This document shows positions 23,391-36,660 of a stretch of DNA of 64,000 bases, in pieces; position 1 is the stretch's first letter, and every line of letters starts with the position of its first letter. A program made the position numbers and the translations under genes. The stretch covers positions 15,058,307-15,122,306 of the forward strand of contig JAVIAB010000160.1 of assembly GCA_032433765.1 (NCBI GenBank), written 5' to 3'. This stretch comes from Megaustenia siamemsis. Lineage: Eukaryota > Mollusca > Gastropoda > Stylommatophora > Ariophantidae. Under the pieces are notes generated by a model that did not search any database, had not been told where the DNA came from, and saw nothing but the letters and a program-made list of their open reading frames with translations.

Positions 23391-24636
23391 ATGTTTTCAA
23401 GACAGAACACAAAACTCCGCAGAACGAGGTAATTGCAGAAGTTTCGTTAATGCAATCTCAATGATGGAAGGAATTTTGGTTAGATTTTGAAGAGAAGACG
23501 ATAACCATCTTGAATCTGTTATTTGCTGTCGAATGTTCCCTCGCTGCAAGCTCAGATGGAGCAGTAAACAAGCACAGATTTGACAATCTGTGGTGGTCAT
23601 GATCAACATTATTTAGATCGTGTTTCAGTCTGACATAAAAGGGCGGTAACTGGGACCAGATATCAAAGTCATTTAGGATCGCGTTCTTCTAGTTGACAAC
23701 ATCACTACCTATCAAGAGAAACAAACATCGATTCTGTGCACAACGACATAATCTCATAGCCAGTAATGCATTATTTGGATCACAGCTCTACAGTGCATGA
23801 AACAGAAAGAGAAATAACCAATACAGCAAAGATAAAACAGAAAAGGAAACAAATTTGTTACGAAAATGAGTCAGAATTAGAAACAAAAACGATACAACAA
23901 TACTGAAAAATTAAGGGAAACAGCCATACCTCAAAACTGAAGGCCTATGAGATCATTTACCACCAACCTGCCTTATATCAGAGAAACATGGACAGTTTAG
24001 AGCAGTCTTGCCCCCCATAAAATCATATTCACATCAACTCTCAACTCAGGTTACTTAGAATAAATAATGAGATAACGGACCAGACATCGAATTCTCACAA
24101 AAACCAAAGCTCGAAGGTTTCCATCAATAGATCCATGTGCACACACAAGAGACCCAAGCGAGGTTAGTGATCTCTTGTACGTTTAGTCCACGTATCCCAC
24201 AGTTCCGAGCTGAGCATAGGTAGGCGACGCTGGTGGCCCGGACAAAGGATTCTCACGCTCTCTTAAATAACAATTTCAATATCGATACTACTTTCTGAGA
24301 ATGACTTGCTCAGAACCGCCAACTATGGCGCAACAACACCACTACAGGTATCAACGTCGCAGACAAACATCGAATTCTGAAAGAACTAAGAGCAAGAATA
24401 GTGTTCGTTCACAGCTGTATCGATTGTCCTTACTTATTTTTATTTTAGTTCATGGCCAAACAGTTTACCATATCTCTTTATATATTCCACTGTGGGCTTC
24501 CACCTCTTCTGTGAACACATTTAGACGTCAATGTTGAATACGTTCAAAGAAATCATTCGTCAGCTCAATGCTGATGACATCCCCATACAACTTATTCCGG
24601 TATACCGGTGGTGGCCACAAAAGCCTTCTCTGTTGA
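23391..24636. other. Right-arm sequence without recognised gene
   Basis: Mirrors 674-1974. Open frames here are not conserved in register with the other arm. Confidence 0.45.
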
Positions 24637-25085
24637 TTATTTGTTGGGCATGACTGCAGCATATGTTTCATCCCTTGTTACACCTGTGCCATAGCCACAT
24701 TCATCGGAGGTTCCTATCCTTAAAGTCTTAAAAAGGTGGTACTTTAATGTGCTGACGCTTTTTGGGGAATCTAAAATGTGGAAACGTATGCTCTTCTGTT
24801 GAGCTGGTAGTAAACAATCAACGATCTCATCCAGCACTAGGAGGAGAAGATGGCCATAGGTAGAATATGTGTTGAGAAGAGTCTACCAAAACAAGTTCTT
24901 CTATGGGAAATATAAGGATACAGAAAAAGAGAAAGACCAAGATGGACACTAAAAAGAGCACTTACAAAGAAGCAACGCTGTCAGGATAGACTCATTAGGT
25001 GAGATCAGACATCTCGCTAAAAATAGAGATTGATGGCCTGAAGCACAACGAGAGACCTCTGCAACGTCTTGCGGCTCGGGTTAGA
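24637..25085. mobile_element. LINE C-terminal fragments at outer edge of P1
   Basis: 24637-24837 (minus) contains STLKYHLFKTLRIG and CGYGTGV, resembling the terminal zinc-knuckle region of non-LTR pol. 24845-25085 (plus) has ERLPKQVLLWEI-like and RKRERPRWTLKRAL-like residues of another LINE C-terminus. Homology to the left arm ends near 24735. Confidence 0.5.
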
Positions 25086-26640
25086 TCACGATCAAGGTAG
25101 TATGTATAATTGTAGGTAAAGGCATCAAGATGCACCAAGATGCGTAGAGATGCGAAGCTGCTGTAAAGCTGATGATAATAGCAATACTAAACTTTGATAA
25201 ATTAAATAATTAAATAGTTAAATAATTAGTATTGCTATGTATAATTGTTCTGGTAGCCCTGGTGTTCTGTATTCCCTTTGTTGCTGACAAACCTCTTTCA
25301 TCTTTCACTTCTCGTTGTTAGCACTTGTATCTGGCTTGTGTACTTCTTATGTGTGTTTGATCTCTGTCCTCTTATTTTTTGTTTGATTCTTATTATAGCT
25401 TTATGTACTCTCCCACAATGCTTCTCACACATTTTATTTCCGTGGTCAATGTGTTAATGGTTGTGGAAGAAGTTAACGGCACAAGAAACAAGCTTCCCAC
25501 ATACTAATTAACATGACAGCTACTCATTACTTTATCTTTGACTTGTGATCTCTGAAAACTAAAGTAGGTGTGCACTGTGAGACGGTCCAGGCGTTTTGCT
25601 GATCACATCACTCAACAAAGATGGATCTATGGTCGACAAATATGGACACTAACACAATTATCTCTCACCGTCGCTGGAGGTGGGGCAGAGGTCTTCCGTC
25701 CATTCTTCCTTCCTTCATTTATTTATATTTCTTTCTCTCTTTCTTTCTTACATTATGTTTGTCTTTCTCTCTTTCCTTTTTGTTTATTCTATCATTCTTT
25801 TTTTTTTTTTTGTTTTTTTTCTTTATATCTTTCATTCTTGCTTTTCTTTCTTACTCTCTATTTCCGTCATTTATGTCTTGTGTTACGACAACAAATCATA
25901 AAAAAGAAATTGAACATACAGTCTTGCGAACATATGACGCGTGAAGACAAACCAACGTTTCGACAATATTGCCTCTACATTATGGACTAACTATTTATAT
26001 TCTAAATCCGGTGAATCAATACCAACTCTCTGCCACGGCTCCACATAATTATGTATAAACTTTTGCTTGATCTCACTTTGTAATGTTTCCCCATTTTTTG
26101 AAGACAGACACACTCCGGCGTAAATAATGTGGGAGGCAATACATACAATGGGATGAAAATCCATGTTTTCTTTAGGCAAACAGTCAAATGCAAAAAACAA
26201 TCTAATGCTTAAACAGGCTATTGCATAAACAGGCTATTGCATAAACAGGCTAATGAAATGCTCTAATTCTTGCCAATCGGATTTGATCGCAAATATTTTC
26301 ATACACAAGAACGTGTATGAATAAGAAACAATTCATATTTAATTTAGCAAATTAAAAGATTAAGATGGGACATTCCTAAAAATATTTTTAGATTAAGCTG
26401 CACGTGTCAGCACGGTTTTTGTCCTCTTTATTTGCCTCCTTAATTAAGTCTTAATATAGACTATTAAAATGATTGGTCAGTTAAGACCGATCGTGTCCCC
26501 TTTTAATTTGTTGTTTTTGTATAAGATCATTCGTTGTAACTAATGATTGAATGAATGTATAGGTATTTTAAACATGACTTGTGTGTACTTCTTTTATTCT
26601 TGTTAGTATATAGGTATTTCTCAACAGCAGTCAGATAAAA
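25086..26640. other. Bridge between P1 and P2, no gene; pyrimidine-rich tract
   Basis: 25690-25870 is T/C-rich low-complexity sequence that creates three overlapping spurious frames. The rest is AT-rich, with a short three-unit CATAAACAGGCTATTG repeat near 26215-26255. Confidence 0.5.
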
Positions 26641-26689
26641 AAGATACTGGAAAACAACAATAAACTATCATCAATAGCCAGCAAAATGT

Positions 26690-27165
26690 GTGCTTGAGAT
26701 TAATCACGAAAAGACTGAAATCATGAAAAGCTTAATTTCAACAGATGATAGAATATACATGGAAAACAAACCAGTGGAAGAGAACGACCACTTTATCTAT
26801 CTTGGAAGTCACATTGATTGGGAAGGGGATACGAGCAAAGAAATTAGTATCAGAATAGCTAAAGCAGCAATGTCTTTCAGATGCCTTGAAAAGTTGTGGA
26901 AATCAAAACTCATCAGCACAAACACAAAACTTAGACTATTCAAATCAAATGGACTATCAACCCTTACGTATGCGTGTGAAAGCTGGAAAACAACAAGAGA
27001 CATAGAAACAAAGTTGAACGCATTCGAAAGTAAATGTCTAAGGAAAATACTTGGTATAGCGTGGAACGAATTCAAAACAAATGAGGAAATTAGAGAAATC
27101 GCCAAACAACCACTAATATCTTCAGTAATAAAGAAAATATTCTTAATAGCAAAAAGACAGAGGTA
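26690..27165 (+). mobile_element. LINE fragment, RT thumb/C-terminal region
   Basis: A 158-residue open frame includes HFIYLGSHIDWEGDTSKEIS, RLFKSNGLSTLTYACESW and KCLRKILGIAW. This is the region after the RT palm in RTE/I-like pol proteins. The family differs from L-A. It ends abruptly in L-A sequence. Confidence 0.78.
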
Positions 27166-27833
27166 ATGGTAACAACAAAGAAAAAGACATCACCTCAGTG
27201 CAAAATAAAGACAAGTGGAACAATATTAAAACAGGTAAATGAATTTAAATATTTGGGAACTTTATTAACCTCAGACAGAAGATGTACAAAAGAGGTGAGA
27301 TGTAGAATGGCTCAGGCAAAAGCAGCTTTTCAAAAAAATGAGGAAGATACTATGCAATCCATTTTTGACAATAGAAACAAGAAAAAAAAGAGTTCTTAAA
27401 TATTACGTAGAGCCAGTCTTAACATATAGATGCGAATCATGGACAATAGGACAACAGACAAGAAAATCACTGGAGTCTGTAGAAATGTGGTTTTACAGAA
27501 GAATGTTGAGAGTACCATGGACAGCTAAGAAGAGTAATGAAGATGTTCTGAGAGAGGTCAACGCAAAAAGAGAGCTAATTTCCAATTCTAGGAAGAAACA
27601 ATCATCATTTTTTGGCCATGTAATGAGAAGAGAACAGCAGGAATATATTGTAACAACTGGGAAAATTGAGGGACGAAGAGATAGAGGGAAGAAAAGATAA
27701 AAAATAACTGACAGCTTAAGAGAATGGCTTGCAGAAAGTCAAAAAACAAATGATAAATAGCTGCAAAGATCGAAAGTTGTGGAGAGACATGATCACCTAC
27801 GCCAGCAGGACCTAGTACTTGATGATGATAGAT
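27150..27833 (+). mobile_element. LINE L-A, best-preserved 3' end
   Basis: It encodes VNEFKYLGTLLTSDRRCTKE, YYVEPVLTYRCESWTIGQQT, WFYRRMLRVPWTAKKSNEDV, KKQSSFFGHVMRREQQEYIV and the terminus up to GACCTAGTACTTGATGATGA. It lies at the outer edge of the P2 left arm, which begins immediately after it. Confidence 0.82.
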
Positions 27834-28059
27834 TGAACAAGCTTGGTGATAGGATGCATTCCTGTCTTACTCCACTTTTTATATTAATGGACGTAGAGTT
27901 CTCTTTGTTATACTTTATTCGTGTGAGGTGATGATGATGATGATCAGATGTTGATAGTCGATATTACGCCCGTGTCGCTACAGTTGTACTGTAATTCATT
28001 CATTCATTGTTTGGTTCTCCGCATAGAAAGTTGGCTACCATGGAGCGCCATTACGCTCT

Positions 28060-28275
28060 GTCTCTCGGCTTTGATGTTGCAGTTTGTCATAGTCTGATTG
28101 TCTCTCTTTTTATGTTACCCGCCCATGTTAGTCTATTCTGCCTCTGATTATTTTACCCTTCATTTTCCCTTCCAAGAATACTTTTAGTAGACGGCTGCGT
28201 CTTTTAACATGCTCCACAAATCATATTCATCTTGTCTGAATTGTGTTTAGTAATTATTTTTTTCAATTTTAGTTA
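28060..28275 (-). mobile_element. LINE L-F, 3' fragment
   Basis: Minus strand contains the L-F end (GGGAAAATGAAGGG segment, CATGTTAAAAGACGC). Mirrored at 55560-55795. Confidence 0.65.
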
Positions 28276-28289
28276 TTTTAAGACTTCAT

Positions 28290-28720
28290 CATAGTGACTT
28301 CATGTACTGTAATGTATTTGCTTTCTTGCTTGCTTGATTGCATTCGCCCGATGACTAAAGGAATACACATCTTCATCATCCGCCCTTCAAAGGACGTTAA
28401 GTGGCGTGTGTATGTTGTGGTGTGGTTTACAGTAAAACTGTGATATTTGAGCCTTTCGGCCCAAGACATCCGATTTGAGCAGGTTATTTTTGAGTATCGG
28501 GTTGTTTTTCTTCTTCGATCCCTATACGTTTGGCTAGACTAGACGGGTTATTCTGTTTCTAGAGGCACCACGAAGAGGTGTAGTAGGGTCTAGATGGGTC
28601 TTGTTCACAGATCCTGGTACAAGCCATCAGCTGTGGGTCGCCGACAGCTCTCAGCTCTGCTGTTGTGAGGCGCCTTGCCTCTGTGATGTGTTAAAATAAA
28701 TTGTTCCTATAAATGAAGTC
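28290..28720. repeat. Dispersed repeat, unknown type
   Basis: Related sequence occurs at 55085-55540 (mirror) and, more diverged, at 47545-47900. Shared blocks include CAAAGGACGTTAAGTG / AAAGGACATTAAGTG and GTTTGGCTAGACTAGACGG / GTTTGGCCAGGCTGGATAG. No coding or tRNA signal was seen. Confidence 0.55.
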
Positions 28721-29019
28721 TACTTACGACACGCCTTCTAGTGTTCAAAGATGTCTTTTCATAAAAATTTGTCAATCATAAACTCTATATTTATGAGTTA
28801 TGTGGTCAGTATCATGCCAGTCCGCCAGACTTCCAGGAGAATTTCTCTGGTACTCATTTAAGGAGGACGAACCCGAAGATGTGACTTTTTTTCTTTAATG
28901 TCAAGTTTGAAGACAGATCAGAAAACGCGCCCACCTATTACGTCACTATGTCGCTTTCTAAAGTAGTCAAGAAAAATGAAAAATAGAAAAGTTAATACCC
29001 TTGCCTGTATGATTTTCAT

Positions 29020-29215
29020 CATCATCATGTGCCATACCGGATGACGTAGACGATTATGCCCTTCCACAGATCGCTACCAACAGTTAGTTGTATCAATTTA
29101 TGTTGTTGATTGTTTACAATGGCACGACACCAAGCTATCTACTATCTTCTCTTTTCGTCGTCCGCGATCTCTCTTTCCCTGTATTTTCCCAGTTGTAACC
29201 AACTTACCAATTTAT
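29020..29215 (-). mobile_element. LINE L-C, terminal fragment
   Basis: It ends at CATCATCATCATGTGCCAT on the plus strand, the rc of the GGTATGGCAC-type L-C terminus. Mirror 54600-54830. Confidence 0.65.
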
Positions 29216-29239
29216 ATTTTGTGTTTCCATTTCTACTAT

Positions 29240-29695
29240 CAAGAAGATTTATATTGATAAATGTGTTGTTATATTGATAAATGTGTTATGTTATATTGAT
29301 AAATGTGTTATGTTATATTGATAAATGTGTGATGTTATATTGATAAATGTGTTATGTTATATTGATAAATGTGTTATGTTATATTGATAAATGTGTTATG
29401 TTTTATTGATAAATGTGTTATGCTATATTAATAAATGTGTGATGTTATATTGATAAATGTGGTATGTTATATTGATAAATGTATTATGTTATATTGATAA
29501 ATGTGTTATGTTATATTGATAGATGTGTTATGTTATATTGATAAATGTGTTATGTTACATTAATAAATGTGTTATGTTATATTGATAAATGTGTTATGTT
29601 ATATTGATAAATGTGTTATGTTATATTGATAAATGTGTTATGTTATATTGACAAATGTGTTATGTTATATTGATATGTGTTATGCTATATTGATA
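29240..29695. repeat. 22-bp minisatellite, about 20 units
   Basis: Unit TTGATAAATGTGTTATGTTA plus TA, AT-rich. Mirrored at 53697-54176, where units are more degenerate. Confidence 0.93.
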
Positions 29696-29699
29696 AATT

Positions 29700-30120
29700 C
29701 TCAGTAAATTTAGCTTTTTTTAGTGAAGAGTTTTCTTAATTTAAAAATGATATATTAGAGTTTACATATCAAATCCATTACTTAAAGAAAGAGAAAGAAA
29801 AAAGAAGAAAATAAAGTCAGTGACTGACTCCGTCATCTAAAATAAAACAAGAAACCAACTTACAATATTCTTTCCTATAGACAGAAGAATTCTATTTTAA
29901 ATGATGAGCAAATTATCGATACAGTTTCGGTCGTAAGTTTAGCCATCTTGGTGAATGTGGCTGGAAAATAATGACTCATTGGCAGAAGAGTTCAACTTCC
30001 GATAAAGTGGTGATTATCTGTTTTTATGGAAGATATCCTTGTGTATTGACCAGATCATGATATAGTGGGGGTCGGGGCGTGTGCAATCATTACAACCTTT
30101 TAGAACCAGTGCTTCGTGGA
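29700..30120. other. Arm sequence, no gene
   Basis: AT-rich and conserved with 53275-53690. Confidence 0.45.
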
Positions 30121-30480
30121 TTAATAATTTAAATCACGGTTTAGCTTCACATTAGAAGTATATTTGGATCGGGAGGACGTCATCAAATCTCTTCGAGATG
30201 AGTGTAGGGCACAGGACTTCGACAACCATGAGTCCACGCGACTTCTTCGGATGAAAGAGATGAGAGTTATGATGGGCACAGCCAGAAAAGAGAAATTTAG
30301 TGGGCGTATAAGAGGACTTATCAACCAACACAGAACTGGAGTCGTCACTGGATACTGCGGTACTTGCTGAGGTGGGGATCTGAGCACCTATGGACATGTC
30401 CGGATTGCAATGAAGATGACCCACAAGTAACTCAGTAGAAGAACAGTAACTCGACAATGCAAGGCGGAAACTGATATTTT
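30121..30480 (+). other. Conserved reading-frame remnant shared by P2 arms
   Basis: 30164-30370 encodes about 68 residues: REDVIKSLRDECRAQDFDNH, RIRGLINQHRTGVVTGYCGT. A one-base shift then continues into SEHLWTCPDCNEDDPQVTQ before a stop. A Cys pair plus EHL..C resembles the terminal zinc-binding part of non-LTR pol, but I cannot place it. The mirror 53019-53225 is nearly identical, and a third, degraded SEHLWACLMCNNDDP copy is on the minus strand near 52640-52760. Confidence 0.45.
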
Positions 30481-30504
30481 GTTTTCCGAGAACATGAAGA
30501 TATT

Positions 30505-32427
30505 CTTAGTCTTGTCTGCTTTCCATAGTTTCTATTTCTATACATTTTTGCCTGATCCAGCCTTCTTTTGCCTTTTTGCACATTTTACGTATTTCATTAT
30601 CTATTTTATTGTATTGTATTGGGCAGTGTTCTTCGCTTGTCTCCTTTCTTCCATTTTTTTCTAAGATTGTGTTAGTTATCCATTTTTGTTTATTTCTCCT
30701 TTCTCTTTTGGGTAAGGTGTCGCAGGTTTCTTGTATGCTTTTCTTTAAGCATTGCCATTTGGTTGCTACTTTTTCATCAGGATTTTCTCTTCTGTATTGA
30801 TCAATTCCATCTTCTAGCAGGTTCTGGTATGTGTTCTTTACTTGTATTGTATAGGTATCTTTAATATCTTTTTGATTTGAAGATGTTATATCTAGTGGAT
30901 CTAGCTGTTGTACAGTTCTTTCATATTCCCTTTATTTGCAGCTTCGTTCTTCTGCCTCTTTTGCTAGTTCATCTATGTATTTTCTCTTATCTCTTTTAAT
31001 GCATCTTCTCACTTCTTTGTTCACCTCTGTGTAAGCTTCCTGTGTCTTGGCTTTATTACTTCTCGTTTTGCTTTTATTTATGTCTGCTTTCTTGTTCTTT
31101 CTTTCTTTAATTTTGTCCAGGGTCTCTGCTGTCATCCATGCCCTATACTGGCGTGCTCTTTTCCCCAGTGTTTCTTCGCATGTATCTTTCCATATATCTT
31201 TTACCTGTTTGCAATGATCTTCAATATTTATTGTATTTTCTAGTTGTTGGAGGACTTGGTATTTGTTTGATATTGTGACTGTGAATTTATCTTTAATTCC
31301 TTGTTCTTTAAGAAACCCTACATTAAATACTTTCTACCCTTATTCGCTGTTGTATACCTTTTTAGTTTAATTTTAAGTTTGGCTATCAGAAGATGATGAT
31401 CTGAAGCTACATCTGCCCCTCTATATACTTTTACATCCTGTAAGGATGACTTAAATTTATTATTAATACATATGTGATCAATTTGATTTTCCGTTCTATG
31501 ATATGGTGACACCCATGTAACTTTGTGTATTCTTTTATGTTGGAATATTGTTCCTTCCAGGCTTATTTGATTAATGGCGCAGAAATTCACAAATATCTCT
31601 TCATTCTCGTTTATATCTCCAAGTCCATGTTTTCCTATAATCTCTTCGAAGCCTCTGTTGTCTGATCCTACTTTAGCATTTAGGTCTCCCATCAAGATTA
31701 TAATATCCTTGGCTCGTCTTGCTTCCATCTGACATTGTAGCTGTTTATAGAAATCATCTTTAACTAAATCATCGTTATCGTTGGTTGGTGCATAGCATTG
31801 GATATTGTGCAATTTTATTTTGTTTTGGTTGTTTTAAATGTTGCTCTCATTAGTCTTGGTCCTACTGCTTTCCATTCTATTAGTGTCTTCTGTGCATTCC
31901 TTGATAGCATTATAGCTACCCCCTTCACTATGTTGTGCTCCAGGTTCCTGGTGTCCTGATGACAAAATCATCTCTCCTGTATTTAGTTTTATTTTACCCG
32001 TTCCTAGCCATCTTGTTTCACACATTCCCAGAATATCTATCTTGTAGTTTGTCATTTCTGCTGCTACCTGTGCAGCTTTTCCCTGTTCGTTTAGAGTACG
32101 AACATTCCAGGTGCCAATTCTGGAGGATTTCCTGGTAGACAAAGGGTGAATCGGCAACCCGGACTCCTTACAGCTTTCTCCGGCTTGCGTCATACGTCTC
32201 TTAGACAGAGAGCCCTTATCTTTCCTGGATGGCGGTTTTACTTTTTCTCTTTTCTTTGACTTGTCCATGTTTGTGAAGTTTTTTCGGCTTATTTTTTTGT
32301 TACAGTATGGGATAGCCAGTCCCATGCCCAACCCTCCTATGTCGCCTCTTACGAACATGCATGGTAGGGTACAGCGCCACTATTCTATACTACCGTTTCG
32401 GACTCCGGCAGCGCACGGGCGACATTT
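30505..32427 (-). mobile_element. LINE with apurinic-type endonuclease (CFDP2-like), 3'-truncated
   Basis: Minus strand from about 32358: basic N-terminus, then the endonuclease domain beginning SRIGTWNVRTLNEQGKAAQV with the catalytic-Glu region GMCETRW, a frame break near 31820, then IILMGDLNAKVGSDNRGFEE, VTWVSPYHRTENQIDHICIN and the C-terminal SDHHLL motif. A long charged linker follows (to about 30520), but the RT domain is absent. Such endonucleases nick the target for reverse transcription. At least two frame breaks make it inactive. It is present only in the left arm of P2. Confidence 0.85.
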
Positions 32428-32429
32428 CA

Positions 32430-32999
32430 GTACTAATGTATCACAATCTTCTCTGTTGCCCAATCCAGATTTCTCCCCTCCTTAGATTATATCTACATCT
32501 CGGAAACAAGCATTTACTTATTCTATTTTATTTCCAAGTTTCCAGTCATGACAAAACGCCATAAAAATGTCTCGATATTGTATTTGTTCTTGCGTCTTGC
32601 ATTACCGCGCATTTCTTTCATGGTCCATCCCAAGTGGCATTGGATATCATGTTTCTCCATTGATCTTGTGGGCTGTGTAACAGACATATAGAGAGACTAA
32701 TTGTTCACTCATGGGAAATAAAGAGGCATGCGCTATTCACATTATAATGTCTTACCTATATTATCATAGAAACAGGAACAAATTGATGAAGTGTATTATG
32801 ATATTAGAAACCAGCGTGTCTTGATGAAATGGTGGAGTTTATTTCTGAAGTGAAAAACTGTTGAAAATCTGGAGACTAGTGCAATAAGGAAAGAATGAGG
32901 AAAAATTATTAACGATTAAAAGTTGTAACCTGAAGTTAACATGCAGACCTATGTTTACAAATTCAAGAATACGGTTTTCAAGAAACATCATCATCATCA
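32430..32999. other. Arm sequence, no gene
   Basis: Mirrors 44350-44920. No splice-supported exon. Confidence 0.45.
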
Positions 33000-33915
33000 A
33001 GTACCAAGCCTGCTGGTGTAGGTGATCATGTCTCTCCATAACTGTCGATCTCGACAGTTATTTATCATTTTTGTTGTTGACCTTCTGCCAAGCCATTCTC
33101 TTAAGCTGTCTGGGATCTTTTTCTCTTTCCCTCTATCTCTTCGCCCCTCAATTTTCCCAGTTGTTACAATATATTCCAGCTGTTCCCTTCTTATTACAAG
33201 GCCATAAAATGTTGATGGCTTCTTCCTAGAATTGGAAATTAGCTCTCTCTTTCCTTTGGCCTCTTTCAGAACGTTTTCTTTACTCTTATCAGCTGTCTAT
33301 GGTATTCTCAACATTCTTCTGTAAAACTACATTTCTACAGCCTTCAGTGATTTTCTTGTCCGTTGTCCCATTGTGAATGATTCACATCCATATGTTAAGA
33401 CTGGTTCTGCATAACACTTTAGAACTCTTTTTCTTGTTTCTATTGTCAAAATTGGATTGAACAGTGTCTTCCTCATTTTTTGGAAAGCTGATTTTGTCTG
33501 AGCCATTCTGTATCTCACCTCTGTTGTATATCTACCATCTGAGGTTAACATTGTTCCCAAATATTTAAATTCATTTACCGGTTTTAATATTGTTCCACTT
33601 GTCTTTAGTGTGTATTATGGTGATGTCTTTTTCTTTGTTGCTAGCATTACTTCTGTCCTTTTGCTATCCAGGCTTACTAATCTATATTTGCTTTCCTTCA
33701 TTTTAATGTCTAACATTTCTTGTAACTTATTTTGGCTCTTAGCTATTAAGACTGTATCATCATTATACATAGATTTATTGTGTATATTATGACCTCTAAT
33801 TGTTATTCCATGCATGCCATTTATGGATCTCAAAATAATCTCATTATACATATTATATACATCTGGTGACAGCACACAGCTTTGTCTAACAACCTCTTTT
33901 ATTTGTTGAACCATT
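33000..33915 (-). mobile_element. LINE L-A, 5'-truncated, with RT palm remnant
   Basis: Minus strand encodes EVVRQSCVLSPDVYNMYNE, a YNDDTVL version of the YADD catalytic box, TMLTSDGRYTTEVRYRMAQT, CYAEPVLTYGCESFTMGQRT and the typical L-A end at 33000. Present in both arms; the right copy is split by R3. Confidence 0.82.
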
Positions 33916-33967
33916 CCAAATTAATTTCCAGTTCAAGAAATATACCCACATTTATTAAAAAAACAGG

Positions 33968-36660
33968 ATACAACTAAAATTAACTGCCGACCTTCAATAT
34001 CATTAGCACACAATCAGAACATCCACACAGGCAAAAGGGCAGCAAACATACTGATAGAAACTTACAAAAACATTAGTAGAATAAATATTCCAAAAGACCA
34101 ACAGAAAGCTGCAAGAAAGGAAAACCGAGATGCAAAACACATGTCTTTAGCACCAGAAGAACACCAGACGACCATCTTTACATCAACAGAACTAGATGTA
34201 GCACACAAAGGATTGAAGCTCAAACGTTCCACTGGAAAAGATGGAATGTCCAATGAAATGCTCATAAAACTGGGACATAAAGCCAAGGGCCAGCTTCTAA
34301 GGATAATGAATGCTAGCTGGAAAAGAGGTCAAATGCTGGAAACCTGGAAAGAAGCCATTATTGTGCCCATCCACAAACATGGAAAAGACCCACTAGACCC
34401 AAGTAGCTACAGACCAATTAGCTTACTGAGCTGCCTGAGCAAACTCATGGAAAGGCTGGTTAACAGAAGACTTATGTGGCATTTGGAGACAAAACAACAA
34501 ATCATGCCACAACAAAGTAGTTTCCGTTAGCACAGATCAACTGAAGACCTGATCATCTACATCGCACAGGAAATAGAAGATGCTCTACAAGAAAAGAAAC
34601 GCACACTGACAGTGTGGGTCGACATGGAGAAGGCTTTTGATAGGGTATGGAGGGAAGGATTAAAGAACAAGCTTCTCAGACTTGGCATCCAAGGCCGTTT
34701 ATTAAATTGGATATCTCAATACCTACAAAACAGAACGGTCAGAGTACAAGTACATGGACAACTAAGTAAGAAAGCCAGAATCGAACAAGGTGTCCCACAA
34801 GGTAGAGTCCTATCCCAAACGCTCTTTTGAATTTTCATAAATGACATCGTAATGGACATTCCACCCAGTATACACTCAGCAATGTACGCAGACGACCTGG
34901 CGATGTGGACACGTGACAAATCTATGTCAGTGGCTAGCTCTAGAATGCAAGAAAAACTAGGGAAACTTGAAAAATGGACGAACACCTGGTTATTAGCAAG
35001 TAACGCATTAAAAAATTACATACACGATTTTCAGCCTGTCTAGAAACACACTTTACTGCAGCTTCGTATTTGAATGCATTCGTTTGCATTTCTTTGCCTT
35101 AACCCCTATCAAGAAACACACTCTCTGCAAAATTGAAGATAAAAGACCATGCACTCCCTATTGACCAAAACCCAACATATCTTGGCGTCACCATGAATCG
35201 CAGAATGACATGAAAAAATCAGATAGACAGAGCAAACAAAAGAGCCAGAAAACGAACAGATATTATGAAGAAATTGGCAAGAGCGGACTGGGGAGCAGAC
35301 AGCAATATCTTGAAACGACTACACGTAGGAAGAGTCAGACCAGCCCTAGAGTATGGAGTCACAGCCTGGGCTACAGCTTCAAAAACACAGCTTAGCAAAA
35401 TTGCCAGAACACAGAACCAAGCTGCCCGTATCATCACTAGTGCTATGAAATCTACACCTATCAAAACTCTAGAAACAGTAACAGGTTTACAACCCTTAGA
35501 TAACAGACTGAAAACTAAAGTAATGCAACAAGAAGAGAAATATAAAAGGCTCCTTAGTCACCACATGCACCAAAGAATAACAATAACTGGTTTCGGAAAA
35601 GTAAGACTAAAGAGAAGCAGCTTCGCTGTAATCTCCAAACAACTGGCAACTAAAATGTTGAACTGGGACCCAGTATTGTCCCAAACACAACCGAAACCCT
35701 TATGCCCATATGATAAGACTCCTCGTGGGAAACACAAAATGCCAGAACTTAAGGAACACATAATAGGAATCATGAAAAAGGCACACATATAGACAAAGAG
35801 AGAAAACACATGGCAGAAAAACACACAAACAGCAACTACCCACAGGACTCCCGGTCACACATATACACAGATGGCTCTGCTACAAATGTCACCAGAAATG
35901 GAGGAGGAGGTGTGTTCCTGAGGCGGAAAATCCAGAATGAGATCACTAAGTCAATAGCTACTTGGAAATTCTTAAACAACTATAAAGCAGAAAATGAAGC
36001 CCTCAAAGATGCTGCAAAACTGGCTATCCAATACAAAAATAACAAGCATAAGAAATTGGTGATACTGACTGATGCACTGTCAGTCCTAACAGCTCTAAAA
36101 ACCCCCAGGAACAGTGAGCTAGATGACTTGAGAACAACTCTAGACCAACTTCAAGAAAGTGGTCATCCAGTGGATACCATCACACTGTAATATACACGGA
36201 AACGAACAAATTAGCTAAAGAGGGATGGAGATTACCACAAGAGAACCATCAGGTCAGATACGACGAAGCTAAATCCATCATCAAAGGCCAGTGCCATGAA
36301 AAATGAAAAATAAAACACCCAAAGCATAACGAGAGTGACGGATACCACCAACTATCAAGGAGGGATCAAGTCATCATACTTCGCCTACGCACTGGCCACA
36401 ACAGAATGAGAAATCACATGTTCAACAAACTGAAAATAAGTACTACCAGCCAATGTCACTGTACACTGGATAACATGACAACAAAACATGTTCTACAGAA
36501 TTTCCTCCTGTACACAGACCTGACAAGGATAATGTGGTCTACACCCACCTCCCTGGAAGAGAAACTATACGGGGCAAGCGAATCACTTAAACAGACAGCT
36601 GCCTTCATAAGAAAGTGCGAAATCCTACTCTGAATGGGCCATGATCACAGCAGAAGAAGA
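33968..36660 (+). mobile_element. I-type non-LTR retrotransposon, 5'-truncated, RT plus RNase H
   Basis: RT motifs in order: STGKDGMSNEMLIKLG (34225), SYRPISLLSCLSKLMERLV (34405), VDMEKAFDRVWREGL (34615), QGVPQGRVLSQTLF (34790) and the catalytic AMYADDLAMWT (34880). An RNase H domain follows (35860-36190) with IYTDGSATNVTRNGGGGVF, AENEAL and LTDALSVLTAL carrying the acidic residues. The terminal His segment is deleted near 36190. A zinc-type C-terminus ends at 36633. In-frame stops at 34528 and 34828 and frame breaks near 35000 and 36190 inactivate it. GATACAACTAAAAT occurs on both flanks as TSD, and the right arm has the empty site. RT plus RNase H indicates the I/Nimb-like group. Confidence 0.88.

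Noticed and set aside
25568..25990. Overlapping frames of 73-140 residues
   Set aside because: Pyrimidine-rich low complexity, no splice or family support.
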